Assembly: GCA_002841375.1 (NCBI GenBank)
Contig: PGZO01000005.1
Location: 1 to 64,000, forward strand
DNA: 64,000 bases
Direction of reading: 5' to 3'
Source of the DNA: Firmicutes bacterium HGW-Firmicutes-7
GTDB lineage: Bacteria > Bacillota > Clostridia > Lachnospirales > Vallitaleaceae
Shown: positions 24,630 through 33,128 of the stretch, one piece after another
Position numbering within the stretch: the first letter of the stretch is position 1
How the letters are laid out: each line of letters opens with the position of its first letter
Program-made: the position numbers and the translations under genes
The notes under the pieces: model-generated
The model's input: the letters and a program-made list of their open reading frames with translations, nothing else
What the model was told of the DNA's origin: nothing
The model's database searches: none

Positions 24630-25026
24630 GCTCTTGGCATACCATTTTAATATTATTGTAGGACAGCACATCTTTTTTACCTCGGTAAATGCAGCAGAGT
24701 ATCATAGAAAAGAATGGATTTTAGATGCCTCTTTTTTAAAGTGCCATATATATCCAGTTAGACATGCATTTGAGTTTATTAAAATTTACATTTCAAATGT
24801 TGAGACACGATTAGTATATGACCATGTCGGTATACGAGAAGTTAATAATAAAAAAGTTTACTTACACGGAGGTGGAGCAATTGGAACAAATGAAAACATT
24901 ATATGTAACAAAAACTTAGTTATTGAAACTGATACAAATATGGGCGCATCACAAGCATTTTATGAAGTACTTGATATGATTAATATTGGCAAAAAAACTT
25001 GGAAATTGCCACGAAAAAACAGATGA
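24619..25026 (+). pseudogene. Fragment of a DUF927-domain protein
   Basis: A 135-codon frame without a ribosome site, overlapping the peptide gene's end. From about codon 28 it matches the first part of the DUF927 domain of phage and integrative-element helicase/primase-like proteins: HIYPVRHAFEFIK followed by VYDHVGIREVNNKKVYLHGG and GAIG. Family members continue several hundred residues with a P-loop domain; here the frame becomes unrelated after about residue 105 and stops. It is therefore a truncated remnant of a mobile element lying against the tRNA cluster. Confidence 0.65.
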
Positions 25027-25071
25027 ATAACTTAGTGAAGTAAAAAGTGAAGTAAGTTAATCAATGGCACC

Positions 25072-25112
25072 AAGAAAGGCATTCAGAACTTTACCTTCTG
25101 AATGCCTTTCTT
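25072..25112 (-). terminator. Terminator of the tRNA-Lys-Leu-Gly cluster
   Basis: AAGAAAGGCATTCAGAA (25072-25088) pairs with TTCTGAATGCCTTTCTT (25095-25111). It shares the GCATTC/GAATGC core with the copy-1 terminator but has different, compensating outer base pairs. Confidence 0.85.
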
Positions 25113-25118
25113 TTACTA

Positions 25119-25190
25119 AGCACGAGACGAGACTCGAACTCGCGACCCTCTCCTTGGCAAGGAGATGCTCTACCACTGAGCCACTCATGC
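25119..25190 (-). tRNA. tRNA-Gly (GCC), copy 2
   Basis: Identical in sequence to 21833-21904: acceptor GCATGAG/CTCGTGC, anticodon GCC, no encoded CCA. It is the last gene of a minus-strand tRNA-Lys, Leu, Gly transcript with a consensus promoter, so this is probably the original copy. Confidence 0.95.
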
Positions 25191-25227
25191 ATATCTTCCT
25201 GTGAAGAAATAATTAAAACTGATCCGA

Positions 25228-25312
25228 TGCAGTTGAGGGGACTTGAACCCCTACCCAAGTAATATGGACTAGATCCTTAGTCTAGCGCGTATGCCAATTC
25301 CGCCACAACTGC
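25228..25312 (-). tRNA. tRNA-Leu (AAG)
   Basis: An 85-base class II tRNA on the minus strand: acceptor GCAGTTG/CAACTGC, anticodon stem CTAGA/TCTAG with loop CTAAGGA giving anticodon AAG (A34 presumably read as inosine), a long variable arm, and T arm GGGGTTCAAGTCCCC. Confidence 0.93.
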
Positions 25313-25333
25313 TTGGTAGTTAAAGATAACTCA

Positions 25334-25407
25334 TGAGCCACCCGGGACTCGAACCCGGGACACCTAGATTAAAAGTCTAGTGCTCTAGCCAGCTGAGCTA
25401 GTAGCCC
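25334..25407 (-). tRNA. tRNA-Lys (TTT)
   Basis: Minus-strand cloverleaf: acceptor GGGCTAC/GTGGCTC with G-U pairs, D arm GCTCAGCTGGCTAGAGC, anticodon stem CTAGA/TCTAG with loop CTTTTAA (TTT), and T arm CCGGGTTCGAGTCCCGG. It is first in the cluster. Confidence 0.95.
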
Positions 25408-25441
25408 AAAGCTGAAAAAAATTATTTTAACAGCAAGGACG

Positions 25442-25470
25442 ATTTTACTACAAAACGACACCAATGTCAA
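25442..25470 (-). promoter_or_regulatory. Promoter of the tRNA cluster
   Basis: On the minus strand TTGACA (25465-25470), 17 bp, TAAAAT (25442-25447), about 35 bases before tRNA-Lys. Confidence 0.75.
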
Positions 25471-25504
25471 TACCATTCCACAAATTTCTAGACAAATTAA
25501 ATAT

Positions 25505-26695
25505 TTATTCAATGGAAAGATCAGAGTAGTGAATAATATTGTTTTTACCGGTACGTTTTACATGATATAAGGCTCTATCAGCAGACTCTAGTATATATAA
25601 AATACGTTTTTCTTCATCAGGAATCATAGTCGTTGCACCACAACTAATCGTGACCATAGGATAGTTCTCATTATCTTTGTGGAGTATGTTTAGACCTTCT
25701 ATTTTTTGGTATACTTGTTTACCAAAACGTATAGTTTCCTCTTTATCAACCATAGGTAGAATGATAATGAATTCTTCGCCACCGTATCTGCCCATTGAGC
25801 AGTAGTGATGTTTTGAAAATTCTACACATAAATCCTCTATAGCAGTTGCAACCTCAACCAGACAGGAATCCCCTTTTAAATGCCCATAACAATCATTATA
25901 TTTTTTGAAATTATCGATATCAATAATTATAATAGAAAGGTTCTCAGAATTAGCTTTACAATATTTCCAATTGCTTTTTAGAATGTCTTCAATTCTTCTT
26001 CTGTTATTAACGCCTGTTAAAGCATCGGAATATGAATACACTGAAAGCTCCCTGTTATATTCTTTTAACACCATGTTTTTTTCTTTAAATTTACTAAACA
26101 ATTGGAACTCAGTTAATTTGTTCAAATAAACAACATAGGATATGATGCTGGTTATAAAAATAATTAAGAGAGTAGTACAAAAACTGGTAGAATTAAATTC
26201 AAAGAAGAAGATCATGAGAAAAGAATAGAGGAAGGTTATTGCTAAATATTGAATTAATATGATCATCGGCGTAACAAAAATCAAGGTAGCAATAAGCATA
26301 ATAAAAGAAAAGAATATAAACACATTATTCTCTAAAAGAGATATACATATTGCTATGGTTAAAATTATCAAGTTTTGAATTGGAATTATAATCGCGAAAT
26401 TTCTTTTGGTATGAAATGATGAAGAACCTTTCAAGCGTCTTATAATGAAAAAAAATAAGAAGATAAAAAGCATCATCAATAAGCTCATAGTTGCAGAAAC
26501 AAGATAGTGTGACTCGCTTGTTTTTTTATACATAATGGTATAGTATGTTGAGAAAAGTGAAGAGATTAAGAAAATTGATGCAAATAAGTAAAAAAATCGA
26601 ATGATGTCAGCATTAAAAATATAAGCATAGTATTTGTTTTCTAGCTCATCTTCAACTTTTGGTATATTCAGAAATGAAAATACTTTTTTTATCAT
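25505..26695 (-). CDS. Membrane-bound diguanylate cyclase (GGDEF)
   Basis: A 396-residue protein that should make cyclic di-GMP. Six or so transmembrane segments fill residues 30-215 and probably form the sensor. The catalytic GGDEF domain (about 225-390) has the active motif RYGGEEFIIILP, the nucleotide-binding DALTGVNNRR and DIDNFKKYNDCYGHLKGD. No RxxD inhibitory site is obvious just before GGEEF (the preceding residues are HHYCSMG). It is a lone gene convergent with the plus-strand accessory region and separated from tRNA-Lys by the tRNA promoter. Confidence 0.93.
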   Translation of the reverse strand: MIKKVFSFLNIPKVEDELENKYYAYIFNADIIRFFYLFASIFLISSLFSTYYTIMYKKTSESHYLVSATMSLLMMLFIFLFFFIIRRLKGSSSFHTKRNFAIIIPIQNLIILTIAICISLLENNVFIFFSFIMLIATLIFVTPMIILIQYLAITFLYSFLMIFFFEFNSTSFCTTLLIIFITSIISYVVYLNKLTEFQLFSKFKEKNMVLKEYNRELSVYSYSDALTGVNNRRRIEDILKSNWKYCKANSENLSIIIIDIDNFKKYNDCYGHLKGDSCLVEVATAIEDLCVEFSKHHYCSMGRYGGEEFIIILPMVDKEETIRFGKQVYQKIEGLNILHKDNENYPMVTISCGATTMIPDEEKRILYILESADRALYHVKRTGKNNIIHYSDLSIE

Positions 26696-26757
26696 TGATA
26701 TGTATCCCCCGATTACATAATATGTCTTATAAACAACATTCTATATTAAAAACATAT

Positions 26758-26796
26758 AAAAAGCAATTTTATTTACAATTATTTTCATGCTTTTTG
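26758..26796. terminator. Possible bidirectional hairpin in the cyclase/lysA gap
   Basis: AAAAAGCA (26758-26765) pairs with TGCTTTTT (26789-26796) around a long AT-rich loop. Weak. Confidence 0.35.
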
Positions 26797-26805
26797 GTTT
26801 GAATA

Positions 26806-26850
26806 GAAAAAAAGAAGGAAAGCCAAAACCGTAAATCTTGTCTTTCCTTC
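26806..26850 (-). terminator. lysA terminator
   Basis: On the minus strand a GAAGGAAAG stem (26842-26850 with 26814-26822) is followed by a run of seven T (plus-strand A-run 26807-26813). Confidence 0.75.
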
Positions 26851-26906
26851 CCTTTCAAAAACGTTATTATTCCGCTACTAAGGTAATGTAGTGTTCAATA
26901 AATGTA

Positions 26907-28163
26907 TTAGATTATAAAGTTATTTACTAAAGATTCAAAGGAATCCCTTTTTCTTATTAATTTAGAATCACCAGTGGCTGAAATTAACACTTCAGCAGGA
27001 CGAAGTCGATTGTTATAATTTGAAGCCATGCAATAGCCATAAGCACCTGCATCTAATACACCAAGTAAATCACCTTCAAATATTTCAGGAAGCATTCTTT
27101 CTTTTGCAATGATATCACCAGATTCACAGATGTTTCCAACAACCGTAACAAATTCGCTTTTTGTTGAAGGTTTAGTACGTGTTCTATAGATTTCAATGTC
27201 ATGATAACTATCATACATTATTGGTCTTTTTAATACGTTAAATCCTAAGTCAGTACCAATATATTTAATATCATAATTTACTTTTGTAGAATGAACTGTA
27301 CCGAGGAGTAAACCACATTCACCAACAATGTAACGGCCGGGTTCAATTTTGAATTGTAATTGCTTTCCGTATTCTTTAGCGAAGTTAAACAATACTTTAT
27401 CTAGTTTTTTTCCTAGTTCAATTAAATCTAATCGAGGTTGATGATCAAGTTTTTTATATGGTATACCAAATCCGCCACCTAAATCAATGAAATCCAAATC
27501 TTTAAAGTTTTTAGCTATTGAAAGAAGTGAGTTAATCCCTTCGATGTACTTATCACCATCCATAAATAAAGACCCAATATGCTGATTGATGCCAGTTAGA
27601 TGAAGATTATATTTTTCTAGAATTTCTTTTACTTCTTCTATTTTAGTAGGCTCAATTCCAAACTTGGTTTTTTTGCCGCCTGTAACAACTTTTTCATGAT
27701 GGCCGGCACCAACACCTGGATTAAATCTAACACATACTTTTCCACCATTATTTATTTTTCCTAAAGTTTCCAACTGAGATAGAGAATCTACACTAACTGT
27801 TATATTACGGTCAAGAGCATATTGCATTTCTTCAGCAGAAATATTATTGCTTATAAATAATATTTGATCTGATTTAAATCCAGCCATTTCTTCAACATAT
27901 ATCTCTCCGGGAGACATTGCGTCTACATTTAGTTCTTCTTCTCTTGCAATTTTTAATAAGGATAGATTGCCGTTTGCCTTTACAGAGTAGTTTACTGAGA
28001 AATTAGGATAAGTTATTAATTGTTTTAGCTCCCTACATCGATCCCTAAGTATATTTTCATTATAAACATATAGCGGGCTACCATATTTTTCAATTAATTC
28101 ATGTGGGGAAGCATTTCCAAAAAAATTAGTATTTGTAGTAACTTGATTATGAGTATTTAACAT
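26907..28163 (-). CDS. lysA: Diaminopimelate decarboxylase
   Basis: Decarboxylates meso-diaminopimelate to L-lysine; PLP dependent, cytoplasmic. At 418 residues it has the normal fold-type III layout: PLP lysine Lys62 in VNYSVKANGN, the HIGS block (GINQHIGSL), the Gly-rich phosphate loop DLGGGFGIPY, EPGRYIVGE, the active-site Cys in GNICESGD, and GAYGYCMASNYN. AAGGAG precedes the ATG. It lies 14 bases after a TrmB-like regulator gene in the same direction, so lysine synthesis here may be under that regulator, an unusual pairing. Confidence 0.96.
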   Translation of the reverse strand: MLNTHNQVTTNTNFFGNASPHELIEKYGSPLYVYNENILRDRCRELKQLITYPNFSVNYSVKANGNLSLLKIAREEELNVDAMSPGEIYVEEMAGFKSDQILFISNNISAEEMQYALDRNITVSVDSLSQLETLGKINNGGKVCVRFNPGVGAGHHEKVVTGGKKTKFGIEPTKIEEVKEILEKYNLHLTGINQHIGSLFMDGDKYIEGINSLLSIAKNFKDLDFIDLGGGFGIPYKKLDHQPRLDLIELGKKLDKVLFNFAKEYGKQLQFKIEPGRYIVGECGLLLGTVHSTKVNYDIKYIGTDLGFNVLKRPIMYDSYHDIEIYRTRTKPSTKSEFVTVVGNICESGDIIAKERMLPEIFEGDLLGVLDAGAYGYCMASNYNNRLRPAEVLISATGDSKLIRKRDSFESLVNNFII

Positions 28164-28177
28164 TATTTTCTCCTTTT

Positions 28178-28864
28178 CTAATGGTTATTTTTATAATCTA
28201 TTACAGCAATTTCGTGGATAAAGGATTCTCTAATCAGACTTAATAGTGTTGAGTTTTTAGAGTATAAGCATTGCTTGAAGTTGCCAGCCATAACCTCAGT
28301 TGTGTCGGCGATAAGTTTAAGAGATTCGGGTGGAGCAGTAGCGTAATAAATATGCTCTGAAGCATCTGTTAGATCTGAGGGTGCTAAAATAACAACCTTG
28401 AGCTTGTTCGCTATTGTAATGTTTAACTCGTCTGCTAATTGGTTTAGAATTTCATTATCACAAGAAATGTATATTCTTTTTTCGGAGGCTTCAATGATAT
28501 TTTTTAATTTGCTTACAATATGATTTTCTCCTGTAATCGTAACATAAGGTTCTTGATTAGCTGACGTGAAGGCTAGATTTTCTCTAATTATATTAATATT
28601 ATCTTGAAAGTCACGTTCAGCGTTCTTGATAAGTTCTTCCTTTGGTACTGCGATGTATTTTGAAGAAGTTCCTTCAATGACATACGCATAGCCCTTGTCA
28701 ACCAAGCTAGAAAGAGCAGCATAAGCATTGGATCTAGAAATGCCTGAAAGCTTTGCCGCTTCATATCCTGTAATTTCACCGTTTTTACACAAATGAATAT
28801 AGATGATGGCTTCTTGTTGAGTAAAACCTATTTTCTTTAAAGCCGTTAATAATAACATTTCCAC
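28178..28864 (-). CDS. TrmB-family transcriptional regulator
   Basis: A 228-residue regulator. The N-terminal winged helix reads IGFTQQEAIIYIHLCKNGE and GYEAAKLSGISRSNAYAAL (about 12-52), which is the TrmB pattern. The C-terminal half resembles the TrmB effector part, with a phospholipase-D-like ISCDNEILNQLADEL segment. AGGGAG sits before the ATG. It is the promoter-proximal gene of an operon with lysA. The ligand could be lysine or a sugar; family knowledge does not decide. Confidence 0.85.
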   Translation of the reverse strand: MEMLLLTALKKIGFTQQEAIIYIHLCKNGEITGYEAAKLSGISRSNAYAALSSLVDKGYAYVIEGTSSKYIAVPKEELIKNAERDFQDNINIIRENLAFTSANQEPYVTITGENHIVSKLKNIIEASEKRIYISCDNEILNQLADELNITIANKLKVVILAPSDLTDASEHIYYATAPPESLKLIADTTEVMAGNFKQCLYSKNSTLLSLIRESFIHEIAVIDYKNNH

Positions 28865-28891
28865 ACTCCCTTAGTGTTTCTTTATAGAACT

Positions 28892-28920
28892 ACTATATAA
28901 CAATTATATTGTAATGTCAA
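28892..28920 (-). promoter_or_regulatory. Promoter and palindrome before the TrmB-like regulator and lysA
   Basis: Minus strand TTGACA (28915-28920), 17 bp, TATAGT (28892-28897). The spacer holds the palindrome ACAAT-TAT-ATTGT (28900-28912). TTGTTATATAGTAG at this site (minus strand, 28890-28903) recurs as TTGTTATATAGTTG on the plus strand at 28990-29003, a possible second operator. Confidence 0.7.
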
Positions 28921-29049
28921 GAATAACAAGAAAATCGACCTTGCCAAAGCCAAGGATGTCAAACCTCCGAGTTTGTTAGGTTAATGTATTTGTTATATAG
29001 TTGTCTTTTTTTAAATTAGTCATGCAGTATTTTTCTAAGTACAACAAAA

Positions 29050-29070
29050 AAAGTCCCCTAAAAGGACTTT
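29050..29070 (-). terminator. Minus-strand terminator-like hairpin
   Basis: AAAGTCC/GGACTTT (29050-29056 with 29064-29070). On the minus strand it is followed by a seven-T run. Second terminator downstream of the 77-aa gene, 110 bases past the first. The surrounding 28921-29180 has no recognisable gene. Confidence 0.6.
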
Positions 29071-29181
29071 GGTTCTTAACTAGGAAAGTATATATCATTC
29101 TATGCTTAAACTTTCTAGTTTAAGTAAGGGGTAAGTAATTAAAGAATATTAGCTTGACATAGCCAAATTTCTTTTTAAAAC

Positions 29182-29202
29182 GAAAAAAACCCGTATGGGC
29201 TT
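29182..29202 (-). terminator. Terminator overlapping the stop of the 77-aa gene
   Basis: Minus strand AAGCCC-ATAC-GGGTTT followed by T (plus-strand A-run 29183-29189). It starts within the stop codon. Confidence 0.7.
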
Positions 29203-29434
29203 AACCTTGAATTAAATATTGAATTAATTGCTTCATATCATCAGCGTCAGAAGCAATAATTTCGATTTCTGGAATAGTACCATCAGAAAAAATTTGTGCT
29301 AATGAAAAATATTGTGATAATTTAGACTTAAGATTTAAACAATCTCCGTCAGATGTGATCAATTCAACTTTTCCTTTACAACGATCGATTACTTCGAAGA
29401 ATCTTTCGATATCAGTAATGTTTTTAATTTTCAT
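29201..29434 (-). CDS. Conserved small protein of unknown function, 77 aa
   Basis: AAGGAGG lies seven bases before the ATG. The sequence (MKIKNITDIERFFEVIDRCK at the start, DGDCLNLKSKLSQYFSLAQ in the middle, acidic ASDADDMKQLI near the end) has the alternating helix-strand pattern of a compact globular protein. I recall similar small proteins in Clostridia, sometimes mislabelled as polyA polymerase, without a known role. It is monocistronic with its own terminator. Confidence 0.8.
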   Translation of the reverse strand: MKIKNITDIERFFEVIDRCKGKVELITSDGDCLNLKSKLSQYFSLAQIFSDGTIPEIEIIASDADDMKQLIQYLIQG

Positions 29435-29618
29435 ATGTTTACCTCCTTATTGTAATTAAACCATCTTGGTTTGTTAATATTATTATACCATTTATAAATA
29501 AAAACAACTATGGGAAATCCTAACAAATATAATTTAAGAAAAGTGAGAAATTAGAATATTATGCACTAATATGTGAAAACTATAGATGTATTTATCACGT
29601 TTATGAAAGGAAGATTCT

Positions 29619-29771
29619 ATGGCAAAAGCAGGAATGAGAAGACCAGATCCAGAAGAGCCTCATGGAACAGAGTCTAATAAGAAGCAGGATTTCACTAGAA
29701 ATGCACAAGACCCTGTACCACAGATTCAAGGAAAAGCAAGGTATGGGCATGAGAAAGCAACGAAAGAATAA
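29619..29771 (+). CDS. Small conserved-looking protein, 50 aa
   Basis: GAAAGGAAG is the ribosome site; ATG 29619 opens 50 codons beginning MAKAGMRRPDPEEPHGTESN and ending KARYGHEKATKE. It is hydrophilic, proline-rich and probably disordered, and it is followed by a strong terminator. Similar MRRPDP-EPHGTESN peptides occur, from memory, in other Clostridia; function unknown. Confidence 0.7.
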   Translation: MAKAGMRRPDPEEPHGTESNKKQDFTRNAQDPVPQIQGKARYGHEKATKE

Positions 29772-29788
29772 GTAGTTTAAATAAAAAC

Positions 29789-29829
29789 GAGCCTAAATAA
29801 CGATAACATATTTAGGCTCAGTTTAGTTT
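29789..29829. terminator. Bidirectional terminator between the 50-aa gene and argS
   Basis: GAGCCTAAATA (29789-29799) pairs perfectly with TATTTAGGCTC (29809-29819), with T-rich sequence on the plus side and A-rich sequence on the other side. It serves both convergent genes. Confidence 0.85.
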
Positions 29830-31587
29830 TTACATCTTTTCAGGAACTTCAATACCTAAAATATCAAGGCAAATATCCATTACGTTAATAATTAACTGAC
29901 ATAAAGCCATCCATGATTTTTGTTGAAGTGCATCGGTTTGGTTTATAATGTGATGAGTATGATAAAAAGCATTCACTAATGTAGATAGTTCATACACATA
30001 TTCACATACAATGCTAGGCGCTCTATCCTTAGCAGCAAGGGTAAGAACTTCAGGTAATTCATTTAGCTTTAAGAAAATATTTCGTTCAACGTCGCTTGCA
30101 GGTAAAGTAATATTACTTGGCGTAATGCCAAGTTCTTGTAACTTTTTAACAATATTCTTTAAACGCACATAACTATATAATAAATAGGGTCCAGTTTTTC
30201 CTTCAAAGGAAGAGAATTTTTCTAAATCAAAAATATAGTCTTTTGTTCTAAAATTAGAAAGATCTGCAAATTTTAAGGTTGCGAGTCCAATTTGTTTTGA
30301 AATGGCATGAACATCGAGGTCTTCTTTATCTCTGATTTTCTCTCTAGCATTTGCTTCAACCATATCGATTAGTTCAGATAATTTAATGGTTCCGCCATCT
30401 CTTGTTTTAAAAGGTTTTCCATCTTTGCCATTCATCGTACCAAAGCCAATATGTTCAAGGCATGTCTCTTTGGGAACAAGTCCATTTTGATACGCGCATT
30501 GGAATACTTGTTTAAAGTGCGTGCTTTGACGATTATCAACTACGTATAGTATGTTATCTGGATGAAAGTCTTCCATTCTTTGGTAAAGGGTTGCTAAATC
30601 AGTAGTTGTATATAAAATAGACCCATCAGTTTTGTATAATAGTAGGGGAGGAAGTCCTTGTTCTTCTTCAGAAGTAAGAATATCAACGACCAAAGCACCT
30701 TCACTTTCATATACAACGCCTTTATCTTCCAAGTGAGCCACGACCTTATTTACAAAAGGATTACTATGACTTTCTCCATACCATAAATCAAAATCAACGT
30801 TTAAACGCTCATAATTAATTTTGATATCATTTAGCGAAACATCCACAATATGTTGCCATAGGGCTAAATATCCTTTGTCTCCATTTTGAAGCTTGAAGGT
30901 AGCTTCTTTAGCAGCAGCCAGTACGGTTTCATCTTCTTTGCTTAGCTTACTTACGTAAGGATATATTTGTCCTAAATCATCTAAAGAAAATGGAGGCTCT
31001 GTTGGGTATTCACCAATAAATGTCTCATCAAAATATGGAAGACCTGTATATCTTCGTTCACACTCGGACAATATCATACCCATTTGTAAACCCCAGTCAC
31101 CAAGATGTGTATCTGCGATTACTTCATGACCTAAAAATCTCATTAACCTTTTCAAGGACTCACCGATAATTGCTGATCTTAAGTGCCCAACGTGTAATGG
31201 CTTAGCAATATTTGGACCACCATAATCCATAATAATTTTGGAGGGATTTTCTATTAGCATACAACCAACACGAGAATCACCTGCTAATTTATTCATATGA
31301 TTGGTAATATAACTGTCTTTTAAGGTTATGTTTATAAAACCGGGTTTAACTGTTTCAATTACTTCAATAATATCATGTATGCCTTCAAAGGATTTTAACG
31401 TTGCAATGACCTCATCACTAATCATGAAAGGTGCTTTCTTATATTCCTTTGAAGCACTCATTGCACCATTACACTGAAATTGACAGAGGTCGGGTCTTTG
31501 AGATCTCACAATATTACCGTATTTTGCATCGTAGCCTGATTGGATAAAGGCTTGTTTAATTAAGTCACATAAAATATCAGTTAACAT
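29830..31587 (-). CDS. argS: Arginyl-tRNA synthetase
   Basis: Charges tRNA-Arg. The 585-residue class I enzyme has the N-terminal ArgRS-specific domain, the HIGH signature as HVGH (132-135, in NIAKPLHVGHLRSA), the KMSK-like region around GKDGKPFKTRDGG, and a C-terminal DALR anticodon-binding domain beginning near GPYLLYSYVR. AGGAG lies before ATG 31587. No T-box signature was found in its long leader. Confidence 0.97.
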   Translation of the reverse strand: MLTDILCDLIKQAFIQSGYDAKYGNIVRSQRPDLCQFQCNGAMSASKEYKKAPFMISDEVIATLKSFEGIHDIIEVIETVKPGFINITLKDSYITNHMNKLAGDSRVGCMLIENPSKIIMDYGGPNIAKPLHVGHLRSAIIGESLKRLMRFLGHEVIADTHLGDWGLQMGMILSECERRYTGLPYFDETFIGEYPTEPPFSLDDLGQIYPYVSKLSKEDETVLAAAKEATFKLQNGDKGYLALWQHIVDVSLNDIKINYERLNVDFDLWYGESHSNPFVNKVVAHLEDKGVVYESEGALVVDILTSEEEQGLPPLLLYKTDGSILYTTTDLATLYQRMEDFHPDNILYVVDNRQSTHFKQVFQCAYQNGLVPKETCLEHIGFGTMNGKDGKPFKTRDGGTIKLSELIDMVEANAREKIRDKEDLDVHAISKQIGLATLKFADLSNFRTKDYIFDLEKFSSFEGKTGPYLLYSYVRLKNIVKKLQELGITPSNITLPASDVERNIFLKLNELPEVLTLAAKDRAPSIVCEYVYELSTLVNAFYHTHHIINQTDALQQKSWMALCQLIINVMDICLDILGIEVPEKM

Positions 31588-32055
31588 ATTACTACTCCTT
31601 TAAATCTTAATAATTCCACTTGAATAAAGTGCCAACTAGCAGTACTAGCATTACGAGCACAGTACATAACATCTAACTTTAGCACGTTAGCTTAAAAGCA
31701 AGTTGATACTTTTCATGTATAATATATATACCAGAAAAAGTCATTTCTGGACAATATATTTCACATGAAAGCTCAACGAATCTTTTTGTGGTATAATCAT
31801 TATAATGGTTATAATGCCAAAAGTATATAGTTGTTCTTTTTTTACACATGATATAGTCCATGGATACTATAACTGTACACCATATCATGTGTAAGAATTA
31901 CAATAACTTACGCTTAACACTACAGTCATTATATAATAGGATAAAAAGATAGTAAAGATAAGCTTGTATTTGAAGACAATAAAAAAAATAATAGACATAG
32001 AATGACATTTATTATAAACTTAAAAATGAACAATTTCTAATAGGGGGTACAACTT
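31588..32055. other. argS/degV divergent gap with two hairpins
   Basis: TTACACATGATAT (31842-31854) pairs perfectly with ATATCATGTGTAA (31882-31894), with a nested TATAGT/ACTATA inside. CCAGAAA (31731-31737) pairs with TTTCTGG (31744-31750). Both lie where the argS leader would be. No T-box sequence (GGTGGNACC-type) is present. No gene is recognised; promoters in either direction are unclear. Confidence 0.45.
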
Positions 32056-32940
32056 GTGAATTTAAAAATCCTCACAGATTCAAGCTGTGATTTGCCACTT
32101 AAATATGTTGAAGAAAATGATCATATCCTTCAACTAATAGGTATGCCAATACATATACAAAATGAAGAATATATAGATGATTTAGGGAAGACGCTTTCTC
32201 ACGAGTTTTTTTATAACAAATTAAGTCAAGGTGTATTTCCTACGACTTCTCAGATTAATTTGATTGTATTTTTAGAACATTACAAGAAAAGTTATGAAAA
32301 GGGAGAACCACTTATATATTTAGGTTTATCTTCTGGCCTTAGCGGTACGATGAATAATGCAGTATTGGCGAAGAATATGTTTCTAGAAGAACATGATGAT
32401 GCTGATATTACTATTGTTAATACCGTTGCAGCTTCAGGTGGATTAGGAGCATTGGTTGCTCATGTAGTTGAATTAGTGAAGGAAGGTAAGACAAAAGAAG
32501 AGATTTTAAGATGGATTGATGAGAATATACTGAAAGTTAATCACTGGTTTGCAATTGATGATTTAGAACACTTGAAGAATGGTGGAAGAATACCACCGGC
32601 GATCGCACTAGTTGGTACAGCGCTTAAAGTAAAGCCAATATTGACTATAGCTCATGACGGAAAAATAAAAGCCTATGCTTCCGTTAGAGGAAGGCATAAG
32701 TCAATTAAATATTTATATGATAAATTTACTGAAAATGTTGGTGATGTAGAAGAAAAACACGTTTTTATATGTCATGCACATTGTATTGAAGATGCATTAA
32801 AACTTAAAGAATTAATCGATAAAGCGTTTCAGCCTAAATCCTTACATATCACTGAATTATCTGCTACAATAGGGACCCATGTTGGACTAGGCATGTTAGC
32901 AGTTGCTTTTATAGGAAACCAGATTAGAGAAGATAAATAA
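32056..32940 (+). CDS. DegV-family fatty-acid-binding protein
   Basis: A 294-residue two-domain DegV protein; family members bind a single fatty acid and, in many Firmicutes, act as FakB-type subunits handing it to the kinase FakA. Hallmarks: LTDSSCDLP at the N-terminus, FPTTSQIN, LGLSSGLSGT (fatty-acid carboxylate loop) and the closing IGTHVGLGMLAVAF. The start is GTG 32056 with AGGGGG about nine bases before. No fakA is nearby. The exact lipid is unknown. Confidence 0.93.
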   Translation: MNLKILTDSSCDLPLKYVEENDHILQLIGMPIHIQNEEYIDDLGKTLSHEFFYNKLSQGVFPTTSQINLIVFLEHYKKSYEKGEPLIYLGLSSGLSGTMNNAVLAKNMFLEEHDDADITIVNTVAASGGLGALVAHVVELVKEGKTKEEILRWIDENILKVNHWFAIDDLEHLKNGGRIPPAIALVGTALKVKPILTIAHDGKIKAYASVRGRHKSIKYLYDKFTENVGDVEEKHVFICHAHCIEDALKLKELIDKAFQPKSLHITELSATIGTHVGLGMLAVAFIGNQIREDK

Positions 32941-33035
32941 CGGTTATATTAGGCTGGAAGCAATTTAAAAAGACGCATAGCGTTTTAATTACAGAAATAA
33001 GTAAAAGTAATAATTATATAATAGAGATTAATAAA

Positions 33036-33127
33036 AAAAACTGCTTACGCAGTTTTTGGTAAAGTACAAAAAGCATCTAAACTTGAAGCTTGCTTTTTCA
33101 TACTATTAAGTGGCAACGCCACTTTTT
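33036..33127. terminator. Cluster of three terminator-like hairpins
   Basis: AAAAACTGC-TTAC-GCAGTTTTT (33036-33057), AAAAAGC/GCTTTTT (33069-33097), and AAGTGGC-AAC-GCCACTTTTT (about 33109-33127). The first has U-runs on both strands and would end both degV and the convergent small gene. Confidence 0.75.
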
Positions 33128-33128
33128 A

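Noticed and set aside
31588-32055. Possible T-box riboswitch for argS.
   Set aside because: The conserved T-box sequence (AGGGTGGNACCGCG-like) and a terminator/antiterminator pair were not found on either strand.
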